Below, piece by piece: positions 1-5,950 of a DNA stretch of 14,475 nucleotides. Position numbers and translations under genes: made by a program. The notes below the pieces were generated by a model. It was not told where the DNA came from, searched no databases, and was given only the letters and a program-made list of their open reading frames with translations. The stretch lies in NCBI GenBank assembly GCA_036556965.1, contig DATBIO010000243.1, positions 1 through 14,475 of the forward strand, written 5' to 3'. Numbering within the stretch: position 1 is the first letter of the stretch; each line of letters starts with the position of its first letter. Source of the stretch: DATBIO01 sp036556965 (GTDB lineage: Bacteria > Acidobacteriota > Vicinamibacteria > Fen-336).

Positions 1-2
1 GA

Positions 3-182
3 CGCGCGGACGCGCTGCTCTACCGCCGCCTGGCCCGGCTGCGCACGGACGTGCCCCTGCCGGAGGCGCTCGACGACCTGCGCTGGCGCGGCGCGCGCCG
101 CGACGCCCTGCGGTCCCTGTGCGCGGAGATCGGGGAGGACGAGATCGCCGCCCGCATGCCCCTCTTCCGCGACGGGGTCTGA
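3..182 (+). CDS. 5'-3' exonuclease / flap endonuclease, C-terminal fragment
   Basis: The reading frame is open at the left edge of the window and ends at TGA 180-182, giving the last 59 residues. The stretch LYRRLARLRTDVPLPEALDD resembles the segment just after the helix-hairpin-helix (H3TH) region in PolA-type 5'-3' exonucleases, where a 'LatiRTDvPL' block is conserved. Stand-alone enzymes of this family remove RNA primers and 5' flaps during lagging-strand synthesis and repair. The catalytic Asp cluster lies upstream, outside the window. No polymerase domain follows the exonuclease block, so this is a free-standing exonuclease rather than full-length Pol I. The hydrolase gene on the other strand ends 4 bp downstream, so the two genes converge with almost no spacer. 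The call rests on one short motif and is fairly, not fully, certain. Confidence 0.72.
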   Translation, partial: RADALLYRRLARLRTDVPLPEALDDLRWRGARRDALRSLCAEIGEDEIAARMPLFRDGV

Positions 183-186
183 GCCC

Positions 187-1572
187 TCAGCTCCTCCGCC
201 GCTCCAGCGGATCCCCCTGCGTGCGGTGGGGCTTGAGCAGCCAGCGCAGGAGGATGCTCTGGAAGGTGTGCTCGCTGTAGATGCCGTGATGGTCCGCGGC
301 CCCCACGAAGATGTGGGTGGCCTCGGGCAGGCCGCACCCGTGCTCGTCGTGGTCGGCGCCGGGGAGGTGCGAGGCGAGCAGGCTGGCCCGGGTCACGCGC
401 CCGTCGCCCGCCTCGAACATCGACTGGGCGTCGGTGCGGTTGACGGTCTCGAACCGCGGCGAGGTCCCCGGGCGGTCGCTGACCACGGCCCGGGCCAGCG
501 TGGGCAGGGTGTCCCCGCCCATCACCGCCACGCGCACCGGGCACCGCTCCTCGGGGGGTCGGCCCAGGGCCTCGTGCAGGGCGCGCGCGCGGGCGAGGGC
601 CGCGGCCAGGAAGACGCGGTGCGCCTCGCGCTCCGCCTCGCTCGCGTAGGCGCGGCGCGCGCCGTTGGCGGCGTACGGTCCCCATCCGAAGCGCTCCCAG
701 GTGGCGGGGTCGTGCAGGTCGGCGGGCACGTCCTCGCCGGCGGCGTCCACCAGGCTGGGCACCTCCCGGGGCGGGAGGAGCTGGTACACCGAGGGCATCC
801 GCGCCACCACCATGGCCGCCAGCGTCGTGTACGAGAAGCCCAGGCGCGCGCCGTTGAGGAGGACGTCGAGGGCGTGGATCCCGCCTCCGCTGGGCACGGC
901 CACCAGGGCCAGCTGGCGGATGCGGCGGGCGCCCGCCCATGTCACCGGGCCCCCCGGCTCGGCGCCGCCGTAGCGGAGGTAGTACCGTGCCACGAGACCG
1001 CCCATGCTGTGGCCCACGAGGTCGAAGCGCGCCTCCGGGTTGCCCTCGCGCGCGGCCAGCTCCTCGAGGGTCTCGTGCAGCCGCCGCGCGGACTCCACGA
1101 GGTCGCGCCGCCAGTCGTAGGAGAAGACGTGGAAGCGCAGGGCGGCGTCGTCCGGCGCCGCCGTCGCGTCCTCGAAGCCGGCCGCGGTCAGCAGCTCGAG
1201 GAGGTCGTAGTACTCGGTGAACCCGAACAGGCGCGGGACGCGCGTCTGCGCGCCGAGGAGGCCCTTCGGCACGAGGTCGTCGCGGCTCTCGGAGAAGGGG
1301 ACGGTGAAGGGAAGGCTCAGGTTGTAGTAGCCGACGGCGTTGCGCACGTTGAGCCAGACCGGGGTGCCGTTCTCGCGGAAGAGGCCGCTGCCGAGGATGC
1401 CGGGAACGATGACCGCGGTGGGGTGCTCCGCGTGCTGGAGGCGGCCCTTGACGAGGAGGGGATCGATGCTCCGGCGCCGCGAGCTGGCCAGGGCCTGCGC
1501 CACGGCCAGGGCGCCGCCTCCGGCGGCCAGTCCCGCCGCGAACGGCGCCCACCAGCTCCTGCGCCCCCTCAC
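187..1572 (-). CDS. LCAT-like alpha/beta-hydrolase (lipase/acyltransferase), membrane-anchored or secreted
   Basis: This 461-residue protein of the lecithin:cholesterol acyltransferase (PF02450) group probably hydrolyses or transfers acyl groups of lipids. The N terminus has a short basic stretch and a hydrophobic segment at about residues 8-30, a signal peptide or single anchor. The fold begins with VIVPGILGSGLF (54-65), an oxyanion-type loop. FSYDWRRD (150-157) is typical of LCAT-like lipases. The nucleophile elbow is GHSMGG (187-192, Ser189). Asp390 in GDGRVTRASL and His435 in SEHTFQSILL are plausible partners of the catalytic triad. The start is GTG, chosen because AGGAGA stands 6 nt upstream on the minus strand and the signal segment begins directly there. 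The natural substrate is unknown. The gene is transcribed away from the lmo0937 gene, and a dyad lies about 25 bp upstream of its start. Confidence 0.88.
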   Translation of the reverse strand: MRGRRSWWAPFAAGLAAGGGALAVAQALASSRRRSIDPLLVKGRLQHAEHPTAVIVPGILGSGLFRENGTPVWLNVRNAVGYYNLSLPFTVPFSESRDDLVPKGLLGAQTRVPRLFGFTEYYDLLELLTAAGFEDATAAPDDAALRFHVFSYDWRRDLVESARRLHETLEELAAREGNPEARFDLVGHSMGGLVARYYLRYGGAEPGGPVTWAGARRIRQLALVAVPSGGGIHALDVLLNGARLGFSYTTLAAMVVARMPSVYQLLPPREVPSLVDAAGEDVPADLHDPATWERFGWGPYAANGARRAYASEAEREAHRVFLAAALARARALHEALGRPPEERCPVRVAVMGGDTLPTLARAVVSDRPGTSPRFETVNRTDAQSMFEAGDGRVTRASLLASHLPGADHDEHGCGLPEATHIFVGAADHHGIYSEHTFQSILLRWLLKPHRTQGDPLERRRS

Positions 1573-1589
1573 CTTGCTCTCCTACTTTC

Positions 1590-1596
1590 TATTATG
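1590..1596 (-). promoter_or_regulatory. Possible -10 element of the LCAT-like hydrolase gene
   Basis: On the minus strand CATAAT (five of six matches to TATAAT) lies 18 nt before the GTG start, in an otherwise GC-rich stretch. No recognisable -35 box is found at the usual distance. That place is occupied by the dyad at 1597-1615, so the promoter may depend on a regulator. Prediction only. Confidence 0.3.
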
Positions 1597-1615
1597 GGTG
1601 TGACCGTCTTACACC
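1597..1615. promoter_or_regulatory. Interrupted palindrome, possible operator or enhancer site
   Basis: GGTGTGA-CCGTC-TTACACC is a 7-bp inverted repeat with one mismatch and a 5-bp spacer. It sits just upstream of the hydrolase -10-like hexamer on the minus strand. It also lies about 40 bp upstream of the -24 box of the sigma-54 promoter on the plus strand, around -66 to -84 from the expected start. That is the usual zone for an enhancer-binding-protein site. Which gene it serves cannot be told from the sequence. Confidence 0.4.
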
Positions 1616-1654
1616 GGGGCATGCCGCGGCGACGTGGTTTCACGGACTTGGGGA

Positions 1655-1670
1655 TGGCACGCCGATTGCT
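1655..1670 (+). promoter_or_regulatory. Sigma-54 (RpoN) -24/-12 promoter of the lmo0937-family gene
   Basis: TGGCACG-CCGA-TTGCT matches the sigma-54 consensus TGGCACG-N4-TTGCW at every fixed position. The invariant GG (1656-1657) and GC (1668-1669) are separated by exactly 10 bp. It points toward the small membrane protein at 1787. Transcription is expected to start near 1681, giving a leader of about 106 nt that contains the palindrome at 1700-1719. Sigma-54 promoters need an ATP-driven enhancer-binding activator; none is encoded in this window. Confidence 0.75.
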
Positions 1671-1699
1671 CACACGCAGGCATGCGGCGCGCGGCGAGG

Positions 1700-1719
1700 G
1701 GCGTGACGTGCGTCACGCC
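1700..1719. promoter_or_regulatory. Perfect 20-bp palindrome in the leader (CRP/FNR-type spacing or RNA hairpin)
   Basis: GGCGTGACG-TG-CGTCACGCC has 9-bp perfect arms around a 2-bp centre. The core GTGA-N6-TCAC has the half-sites and spacing of CRP-family operators (TGTGA-N6-TCACA). If the sigma-54 start near 1681 is right, the palindrome is transcribed at about +20 to +39. There it could act as a repressor site, a site for a second promoter, or an RNA stem. Confidence 0.5.
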
Positions 1720-1786
1720 GCCGCGCGGGTTGCCAAGGATTCGCCGCGTCCGGTCCGCGCCGGCGCGCCTCCACTGAGGAGACGCC

Positions 1787-1936
1787 ATGCTCTGGACGAT
1801 CTTCGTGATCCTGCTCGTGCTCTGGCTGCTCGGGATGGTGAGCTCGTACACGATGGGCGGGTTCATCCACATCCTGCTCGTCATCGCCATCGCCGTGGTG
1901 CTGATCCAGCTGATCAGCGGCCGTCGAGTCGTCTGA
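1787..1936 (+). CDS. lmo0937-family small membrane protein
   Basis: This is a 49-residue peptide. It starts MLWTIFVILLVLWLLGMVSS and has two hydrophobic stretches (about residues 4-18 and 27-43) separated by a short turn, YTMGGF, and a basic tail, SGRRVV. Length, the 'MLWTI' start, the 'YTMGG-IH' turn and the Arg-rich end all match the lmo0937 family of tiny two-helix membrane proteins, whose molecular function is unknown and which is often grouped with stress-associated small membrane proteins. GAGGAG at 1776-1781 lies 5 nt before the ATG, a strong ribosome binding site. It follows the consensus sigma-54 promoter at 1655-1670. The next gene starts 49 bp downstream and may be read through, though the functions are not obviously linked. 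Confidence 0.88.
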   Translation: MLWTIFVILLVLWLLGMVSSYTMGGFIHILLVIAIAVVLIQLISGRRVV

Positions 1937-1985
1937 CCGCCGTACCGTAGTCGGCGCGCGTCCGTCTCCCGGGCCGGGGCCCGAC

Positions 1986-2882
1986 ATGAGAGCCGTCGTC
2001 ATCCTGAATGCCTCGGCCGGCGGCGCGGGAAACGATCAGCCCGCGCTGGCCGGGCGCATCGCCGGCGCCTTCCGGGAGCGCGGCCTCGAGGCCGACGTCC
2101 GGCGGGTGGCCGCCGCCGACCTGACCGCCGCCGCCCGCGAAGCGGGAGAGGCGTCCACGCATGCACTGGTCATGGCCGGCGGTGACGGGACGGTGAGCGC
2201 CGGGGCGGCCGCCCTGGCCGGGAGCCCTCGCCCCCTGGGGGTGCTGCCCTTGGGCACGCGCAACCACTTCGCCCGCGACGTGGGGATCCCCCTGGATCTC
2301 CCCGCCGCGGTGGAGGTGATCGCCCGGGGCAACGCGCGCGCCGTGGACGTGGGCGAGATCGAGGGGCGCACGTTCATCAACAACTGCTCGATCGGCCTCT
2401 ACCCGGAGATGGTGGTCCTGCGCGACCGCCTGCGGGAGGAGCAGGGGTTGCCCAAGCGTCTCGCCACCCTGAAGGCCTCGTGGCGCAACCTGCGCCGCAT
2501 GCCGCTCCAGCGCCTCTCCCTCGTGCTGCCCGGCCGCACCTGGACCCTCACCACCCCGCTGGTCTTCGTGGGCAACAACCGCTACGGCACGGCGGCCTTC
2601 GGCCGGCGGGAAGGGCTCGACCTGGGCGAGTTGTGCCTGTACGTGGCCCGCCCCGCCGGCCGGTGGGGGCTGTTCGGCCTGGCCGCGCGCGCTCTGCTCG
2701 GCCGCGTGGAGGCGGCGCGCGACCTGGAGAGCGTGTGCCTCCCGGCGCTCGAGGTCCGCAGCGCGCGGCGACACCTCCGCGTGGCCGTCGACGGCGAGGT
2801 CCTGGACCTCGGCCGCCACGTGCGCTGCCGCGTGCGCCCGCGCGCCCTGCGGGTGCTGGCGCCCGACCCCGCAGGGGCCTGA
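1986..2882 (+). CDS. Diacylglycerol-kinase-type lipid kinase (DAGK catalytic family, YegS/BmrU-like)
   Basis: This 298-residue protein of the DAGK_cat/NAD-kinase-like fold transfers phosphate from ATP to a lipid hydroxyl. Visible signatures in order are VVILNASAGG (4-13), the nucleotide loop GGDGT (65-69), GTRNHFARD (90-98) and NNCSIGLYP (132-140). These are followed by VFVGNNRYG (193-201) in the beta-sandwich domain and VDGE (268-271) near the end. Size and motif order are normal for bacterial members. No signal peptide or membrane segment is seen, so it should act at the cytoplasmic face of the membrane. The start ATG has only a weak G-rich sequence before it but is fixed by the conserved first strand. 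It is the first gene of a close-packed cluster; the phosphoesterase starts 6 bp after its stop. The lipid substrate cannot be read from sequence. Confidence 0.93.
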   Translation: MRAVVILNASAGGAGNDQPALAGRIAGAFRERGLEADVRRVAAADLTAAAREAGEASTHALVMAGGDGTVSAGAAALAGSPRPLGVLPLGTRNHFARDVGIPLDLPAAVEVIARGNARAVDVGEIEGRTFINNCSIGLYPEMVVLRDRLREEQGLPKRLATLKASWRNLRRMPLQRLSLVLPGRTWTLTTPLVFVGNNRYGTAAFGRREGLDLGELCLYVARPAGRWGLFGLAARALLGRVEAARDLESVCLPALEVRSARRHLRVAVDGEVLDLGRHVRCRVRPRALRVLAPDPAGA

Positions 2883-2888
2883 GCGCGC

Positions 2889-3692
2889 GTGCGCACGCTG
2901 GCCCACCTCTCCGACCTGCACTTCGGGAGCGAGGACCCGGAGGTCGTGGCCGGCCTCCTGGAGGACCTGCGCGCGGAGGCACCCTCCCTGGTGGTGGTGA
3001 GCGGCGACCTCACGCAGCGGGCGCGGCGCGCCCAGTTCCGCGCCGCGCGTGCCTTCCTCGAGGCGCTGCCGGCGCCGTGGCTGAGCGTGCCGGGCAACCA
3101 CGACATCCCGCTCTTCGACCTCGCGCGGCGGATGCTCAGCCCGCTGGGCCGCTACCGCCGCTTCGTCGGCCACGAGGACCAGGCCTGGTTCCGGGACGAG
3201 GCGCTGGCCGTGGTCGGGTTGAACACGGCGCGGGCGGACCGCTGGAAGCACGGCCGGGTGGAGGAGGAGCAGGCGGAGACCCTGCGCCGCCGCCTCCGCG
3301 CGCTGCCCGACGAGGTCTTCAAGGTGGTGGTCACCCACCACCCCTTCGTCCCGCCCCCGCGCGAGGACGCGCCGCCCATCGTGGACGGGGCCGCGCACGC
3401 CCTGGCCGCGGCCGAGGCCTGCGGCGTGGACCTGATGCTGGCCGGCCACCTGCACGAGGGCTACACCGCGGACGTGCGCGACCACCACCTCCTGCGCCGC
3501 TCCATCCTCGTGGCCCAGGCGGGCACCGCCACTTCTCATCGCCGGCGGATGGAGCCCAACGCCTACAACCTGATCGCGGTGGAGCCCGCGCGCGTGCGCT
3601 TCGACGTGCGCCGCTGGACGGGCGAGGCCTTCACCGTTCACCAGAGCACCCTCTATCTCCGGAACGGCGAACGATGGCAGCGCGCCCACTGA
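2889..3692 (+). CDS. Calcineurin-like metallophosphoesterase (Icc/CpdA-like)
   Basis: This 267-residue cytoplasmic metallophosphoesterase has the full dinuclear metal site: DLH (9-11), GDLT (39-42), GNHD (69-72), THH (149-151) and GHLH (186-189). The arrangement resembles 3',5'-cyclic-nucleotide phosphodiesterases of the Icc/CpdA group. Related enzymes also act on phospholipid-derived or other phosphodiesters, so the substrate stays open. The proposed start is GTG at 2889, because the first metal ligands lie at residues 9-11 and no earlier start is available after the lipid kinase stop 6 bp upstream. No strong ribosome binding site is visible, so translation is probably coupled to the upstream gene. 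Its last 19 bp overlap the start of the flavoprotein gene. Its position next to a lipid kinase would fit a phosphorylated-lipid role, but that is inference. Confidence 0.92.
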   Translation: MRTLAHLSDLHFGSEDPEVVAGLLEDLRAEAPSLVVVSGDLTQRARRAQFRAARAFLEALPAPWLSVPGNHDIPLFDLARRMLSPLGRYRRFVGHEDQAWFRDEALAVVGLNTARADRWKHGRVEEEQAETLRRRLRALPDEVFKVVVTHHPFVPPPREDAPPIVDGAAHALAAAEACGVDLMLAGHLHEGYTADVRDHHLLRRSILVAQAGTATSHRRRMEPNAYNLIAVEPARVRFDVRRWTGEAFTVHQSTLYLRNGERWQRAH

Positions 3693-4591
3693 GGTGGGAG
3701 TGCGTGGTGGTGGGAGCGGGGCCGGCGGGGCTCTCCGCCGCCCTGTACATGGGCCGCTTCCGGCGGCGGACCCTCGTGGTCGACGACGGCCGGGGGCGCT
3801 GGAGCTACGGCCAGCGGACCGACAACTACCTGGGCTTCCCGCGCGGCCTGAGCGCGCGCCGGTTGCAGTCCCTCGGGCAGGCGCAGGCCGCGCGCTTCGG
3901 GGTGAGGTTCCGCGCGGGTACCGTGCGCGGCCTCGCGCGCTCCGGCCGCGGCTTCCGCCTGCGCCTGGCGCGCGGGAGCGTGGCCGCGCGCACGGTGATC
4001 TGGGCGGCCGGCGTCCAGGACCGGTGGCCGTCCTTCCCCGGCGCGCGGCGGCTGGTGGGCAAGCGCCTCTTCTGGTGCATCGTGTGCGACGGCTGGCGGA
4101 CCCGGGACCGGCGCGTGCTGCTGGTGGGGCGCGACGACGCCGCCGGGCGCGTGGCCCTGCAGTTCCTGACCTACACCCGCGACGTGGCCCTGGTGCTGGA
4201 CGGGGGGCGGGTCTCCGGCCGCTGCCGGCGCAAGCTCGACGCCCAGGGCCTCGCCGTCTGTCCCGGCCGGATCGAGCGCGTGCGCGTGCGCGACGACGGC
4301 CTGCAGGTCGCCCTCGCCGATGGGCGCGTGCTGGAGGTCGACTACATCTTCAGCCTGTTGGGGCACACGCCGCGGACGGAGCCGCTGCGCGCGCTCGGCG
4401 TGTCGCTCGGCCCCCGCGGCCACGTGCGCGCCGACGACAAGGGACGCACGAGCCTGCCCGGCGTCTTCGCCGCCGGCGACGTGACCGACGCCCACGCCCA
4501 CCAGGTCGTGAGTGCCGTCTTCGAGGGGGCCGAGGCCGCCCTCGCCGCGAACCACGCGCTGTACCCGCCCTCCCGGAAGGTGCCGAAGTAG
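3674..4591 (+). CDS. Thioredoxin-reductase-like FAD-dependent oxidoreductase
   Basis: This 305-residue flavoprotein has the domain order of bacterial thioredoxin reductase. The FAD loop is GAGPAGLSAA (14-23). A redox pair, Cys135 and Cys138, lies in CIVCDG, where TrxB has CATCDG. The second FAD motif is GVFAAGDVTD (263-272). The pyridine-nucleotide region is degenerate: VGRDDAAG (151-158) replaces the GGGDSA loop, and no HRR motif follows (LVLDGG instead). The enzyme may therefore use another electron donor, such as reduced ferredoxin, or act on a different disulfide. ATG 3674 gives an N terminus that reaches the first FAD strand promptly. It overlaps the phosphoesterase by 19 bp, so the two are co-translated. 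It is the last gene before the hairpin at 4621. Family is certain; physiological partner unknown. Confidence 0.9.
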   Translation: MAARPLRWECVVVGAGPAGLSAALYMGRFRRRTLVVDDGRGRWSYGQRTDNYLGFPRGLSARRLQSLGQAQAARFGVRFRAGTVRGLARSGRGFRLRLARGSVAARTVIWAAGVQDRWPSFPGARRLVGKRLFWCIVCDGWRTRDRRVLLVGRDDAAGRVALQFLTYTRDVALVLDGGRVSGRCRRKLDAQGLAVCPGRIERVRVRDDGLQVALADGRVLEVDYIFSLLGHTPRTEPLRALGVSLGPRGHVRADDKGRTSLPGVFAAGDVTDAHAHQVVSAVFEGAEAALAANHALYPPSRKVPK

Positions 4592-4620
4592 CTGCGGCCG
4601 TTCCCGCTGCGCACGAGAAG

Positions 4621-4644
4621 CCCTGGCCTCTTGCGAGGCCAGGG
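4621..4644. terminator. Strong hairpin between convergent genes, probable bidirectional terminator
   Basis: CCCTGGCCTC-TTGC-GAGGCCAGGG forms a perfect 10-bp stem with a 4-nt loop. It lies 29 bp after the flavoprotein stop and 37 bp after the stop of the glycine-zipper gene on the other strand. There is no real T-tract on either side (GCGGGG on the plus strand, CTTCTC on the minus strand), so classical intrinsic termination would be weak. Position and stem strength still support a terminator or mRNA 3' end. Confidence 0.6.
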
Positions 4645-4681
4645 CGGGGAGGGAATCGCCGTTGGTTATGAAGGGGTGCCG

Positions 4682-5251
4682 TTACTCGTAGCGCGTCTTG
4701 TTGCGGGTGGCCAGGTCGTACACCGTGCCCGCCACGCCACCGATCACCGCGCCCTTCTTGGCGCCGCTGCCGCCGTCGATGACCGCGCCGAGGCCCGCGC
4801 CCGCGGCCGCGCCGCCGCCGATGATGAGCGCGCTCTTCTTCCAGGAGCGGGTGGTCTGCACCGGCCGGGGCTCGTAGGCCGCGGTCCGGTACGTCGGGCT
4901 CGAGGTGCGCACGGTGCGCGGGGTCACGACGCGGTCACGATAGACCACGCGCTCCTGCACCGCCGGCGCCGCCGTGGGCAGGGGCTGGAAGGCGGCCACC
5001 GTGCCGAAGGGCTGGAGAGCCAGCGCGCTGCTCACGCACTCCACGACCTGCGGCTGGCCGAGCGCCACCGGCTTCACGAGGGCCTGGCGGCCTTCGCCGC
5101 AGTTGACGAGCACGGGGCCGGCGGGTGCGTCGGTGAGGGTCGTGCCGGCCTGCAGCTTCGAGGCCTCGACGGTGGGGGTCTTCATGGCTTGCGCCGTGAG
5201 GAGTCCGCCCAGCGCAAGCGCCCCGATGGCGGTTCCGATCAGTGTCTTCAT
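4682..5251 (-). CDS. YMGG-like glycine-zipper protein, exported
   Basis: This 189-residue protein has a signal peptide (residues 1-22, ending TAQA) and a mainly polar middle with two Cys (51 and 72). Its C-terminal glycine-zipper segment, about 139-178, contains GGGAAAGAGLGAV and GAVIGGVAGT. The end, YDLATRNK, is typical of the YMGG-like/2TM glycine-zipper proteins of GC-rich soil bacteria. Such zippers insert into or span membranes, and the family has no defined function. The start at 5251 was chosen over a GTG or ATG upstream because AGGAGG stands 6 nt before it and the signal peptide begins there. A sigma-54-type promoter lies 50-66 bp upstream, with a hairpin-forming repeat between promoter and ribosome binding site. 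Two free Cys in an exported protein suggest a disulfide. The gene converges on the flavoprotein gene. Confidence 0.85.
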   Translation of the reverse strand: MKTLIGTAIGALALGGLLTAQAMKTPTVEASKLQAGTTLTDAPAGPVLVNCGEGRQALVKPVALGQPQVVECVSSALALQPFGTVAAFQPLPTAAPAVQERVVYRDRVVTPRTVRTSSPTYRTAAYEPRPVQTTRSWKKSALIIGGGAAAGAGLGAVIDGGSGAKKGAVIGGVAGTVYDLATRNKTRYE

Positions 5252-5270
5252 TTGCGTCCTCCTGTGGGCC

Positions 5271-5289
5271 GAATGCCTCGAAGGCATTC
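5271..5289 (-). promoter_or_regulatory. Inverted repeat at the 5' end of the glycine-zipper mRNA
   Basis: Read on the minus strand, GAATGCCT-TCG-AGGCATTC has 8-bp perfect arms and a 3-nt loop. If transcription starts near 5291 from the sigma-54 promoter, the stem forms at about +3 to +21, directly ahead of the AGGAGG at 5258-5263. It could be a 5' stabilising stem-loop or a protein binding site. It does not cover the ribosome binding site. Confidence 0.5.
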
Positions 5290-5300
5290 AGAAGCCAGGG

Positions 5301-5317
5301 AAGCAACCGACGTACCA
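5301..5317 (-). promoter_or_regulatory. Sigma-54 -24/-12 promoter of the glycine-zipper gene
   Basis: On the minus strand TGGTACG-TCGG-TTGCTT matches TGGCACG-N4-TTGCW with one change (C to T). The GG (5316-5315) and GC (5304-5303) are 10 bp apart. The orientation is correct for the gene starting at 5251, with a predicted leader of about 40 nt. It is less perfect than the site at 1655 but has the same architecture. Confidence 0.62.
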
Positions 5318-5420
5318 GCCAACCGCGCCCATAAGCGCCTGATAAGAAGCCGCTTGCAGCGACGGGCGCCGGAGCCCCGGCCGCCGGCCGTCATCGGCAT
5401 GAGACAGGGCGACACCCCAC

Positions 5421-5436
5421 GGGCACAGCGGTTGCA
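5421..5436 (+). promoter_or_regulatory. Possible sigma-54 promoter of the LEA-type-2 gene
   Basis: GGGCACA-GCGG-TTGCA keeps GG (5422-5423) and GC (5434-5435) with 10-bp spacing and differs from the consensus in the first T and the seventh base. It faces the LEA gene, but the expected start (about 5447) would leave only about 3 nt before ATG 5450. Either the mRNA is nearly leaderless, a later start is used, or the match is chance. Confidence 0.3.
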
Positions 5437-5449
5437 CCGGCACCAGCGC

Positions 5450-5950
5450 ATGGACCGAGCAGTGCTCCGCCGGGCGCTGGTGATCCAGATCACGCTGGGC
5501 GCGCTCTGGGCCTGCGCCACGCTGGGCGGCCTGGGCGGCCTCGTCCAGATGCCGCGGTTCGAGCGCGACGAGAGACCGGCCGAGCTGCGGCTCTTCGGCT
5601 TGACCCGCGCGGGGGTGCGGATCCACGCGCGCGTGGAGAACCCCAACGCCTTCGCCCTGACGCTGTCCACGGTGCGAGGCACCCTGCTGCTGGACGGCCG
5701 GGAAGCGGCCGACGTGGACCTGCCGCTCGGCCTTCCCCTCCAGGCCAACGAGCAGACGGAGTTCCCCATCGACGTGTCGGTGAGCCTGCAGCGCCTCCCC
5801 GACCTGGCGGACGTGCTGGCGCGGGTCGCCACCGGGTCCAGCGTCGACTACGCGCTGGACGGCACGGTAGGAGTGGACGCGGGCCCCCTCGGCACGCCCA
5901 CCTTCGGCCCCCTCAACCTCCTGCGGGGAGAGGTGCAGGTACGGCGCTGA
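5450..5950 (+). CDS. LEA type 2 (LEA14-like) protein, N-terminal export or lipoprotein signal
   Basis: This 166-residue protein has a basic N terminus and a hydrophobic segment (residues 9-32) containing LWAC. That is close to a lipobox, but Trp at -2 is unusual. The rest matches the LEA14/WHy immunoglobulin-like fold: LRLFGLTRAGVRIHARVENPN (47-67), with the characteristic 'v.v.NPN' signature. It continues with a hydroxylated strand pattern and a closing strand, LRGEVQVRR. LEA14-like proteins are associated with desiccation and envelope stress; the bacterial role is unclear. Starts at 5399 (ATG) and 5480 (GTG) share the frame; 5450 was preferred because it gives a compact signal sequence, and none has a strong ribosome binding site. 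It overlaps the convergent RlmN-family gene by 38 bp at its 3' end. Confidence 0.8.
   Translation: MDRAVLRRALVIQITLGALWACATLGGLGGLVQMPRFERDERPAELRLFGLTRAGVRIHARVENPNAFALTLSTVRGTLLLDGREAADVDLPLGLPLQANEQTEFPIDVSVSLQRLPDLADVLARVATGSSVDYALDGTVGVDAGPLGTPTFGPLNLLRGEVQVRR

Noticed and set aside
1596..1622. Shared 'GGGTGT...GTCT' resemblance between this dyad and sequence upstream of the glycine-zipper promoter (5401-5417, minus strand)
   Set aside because: The resemblance needs a gap, is not palindromic in the second place, and lies at a different distance from the -24 box; not enough to call a common enhancer site.
1914..3689. Open frame of 591 codons on the minus strand opposite the lipid kinase and phosphoesterase
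   Set aside because: Very GC-rich codon bias keeps antisense frames open. The product is rich in His, Arg, Gly and Ala and has no recognisable motif, while the plus-strand proteins carry complete catalytic motifs.
4631..5950. Long plus-strand frame that would extend the LEA-type-2 protein to 439 residues
   Set aside because: The first two thirds are antisense to the glycine-zipper gene and to the intergenic region; only the part from about 5450 has the family motifs and a plausible signal sequence.
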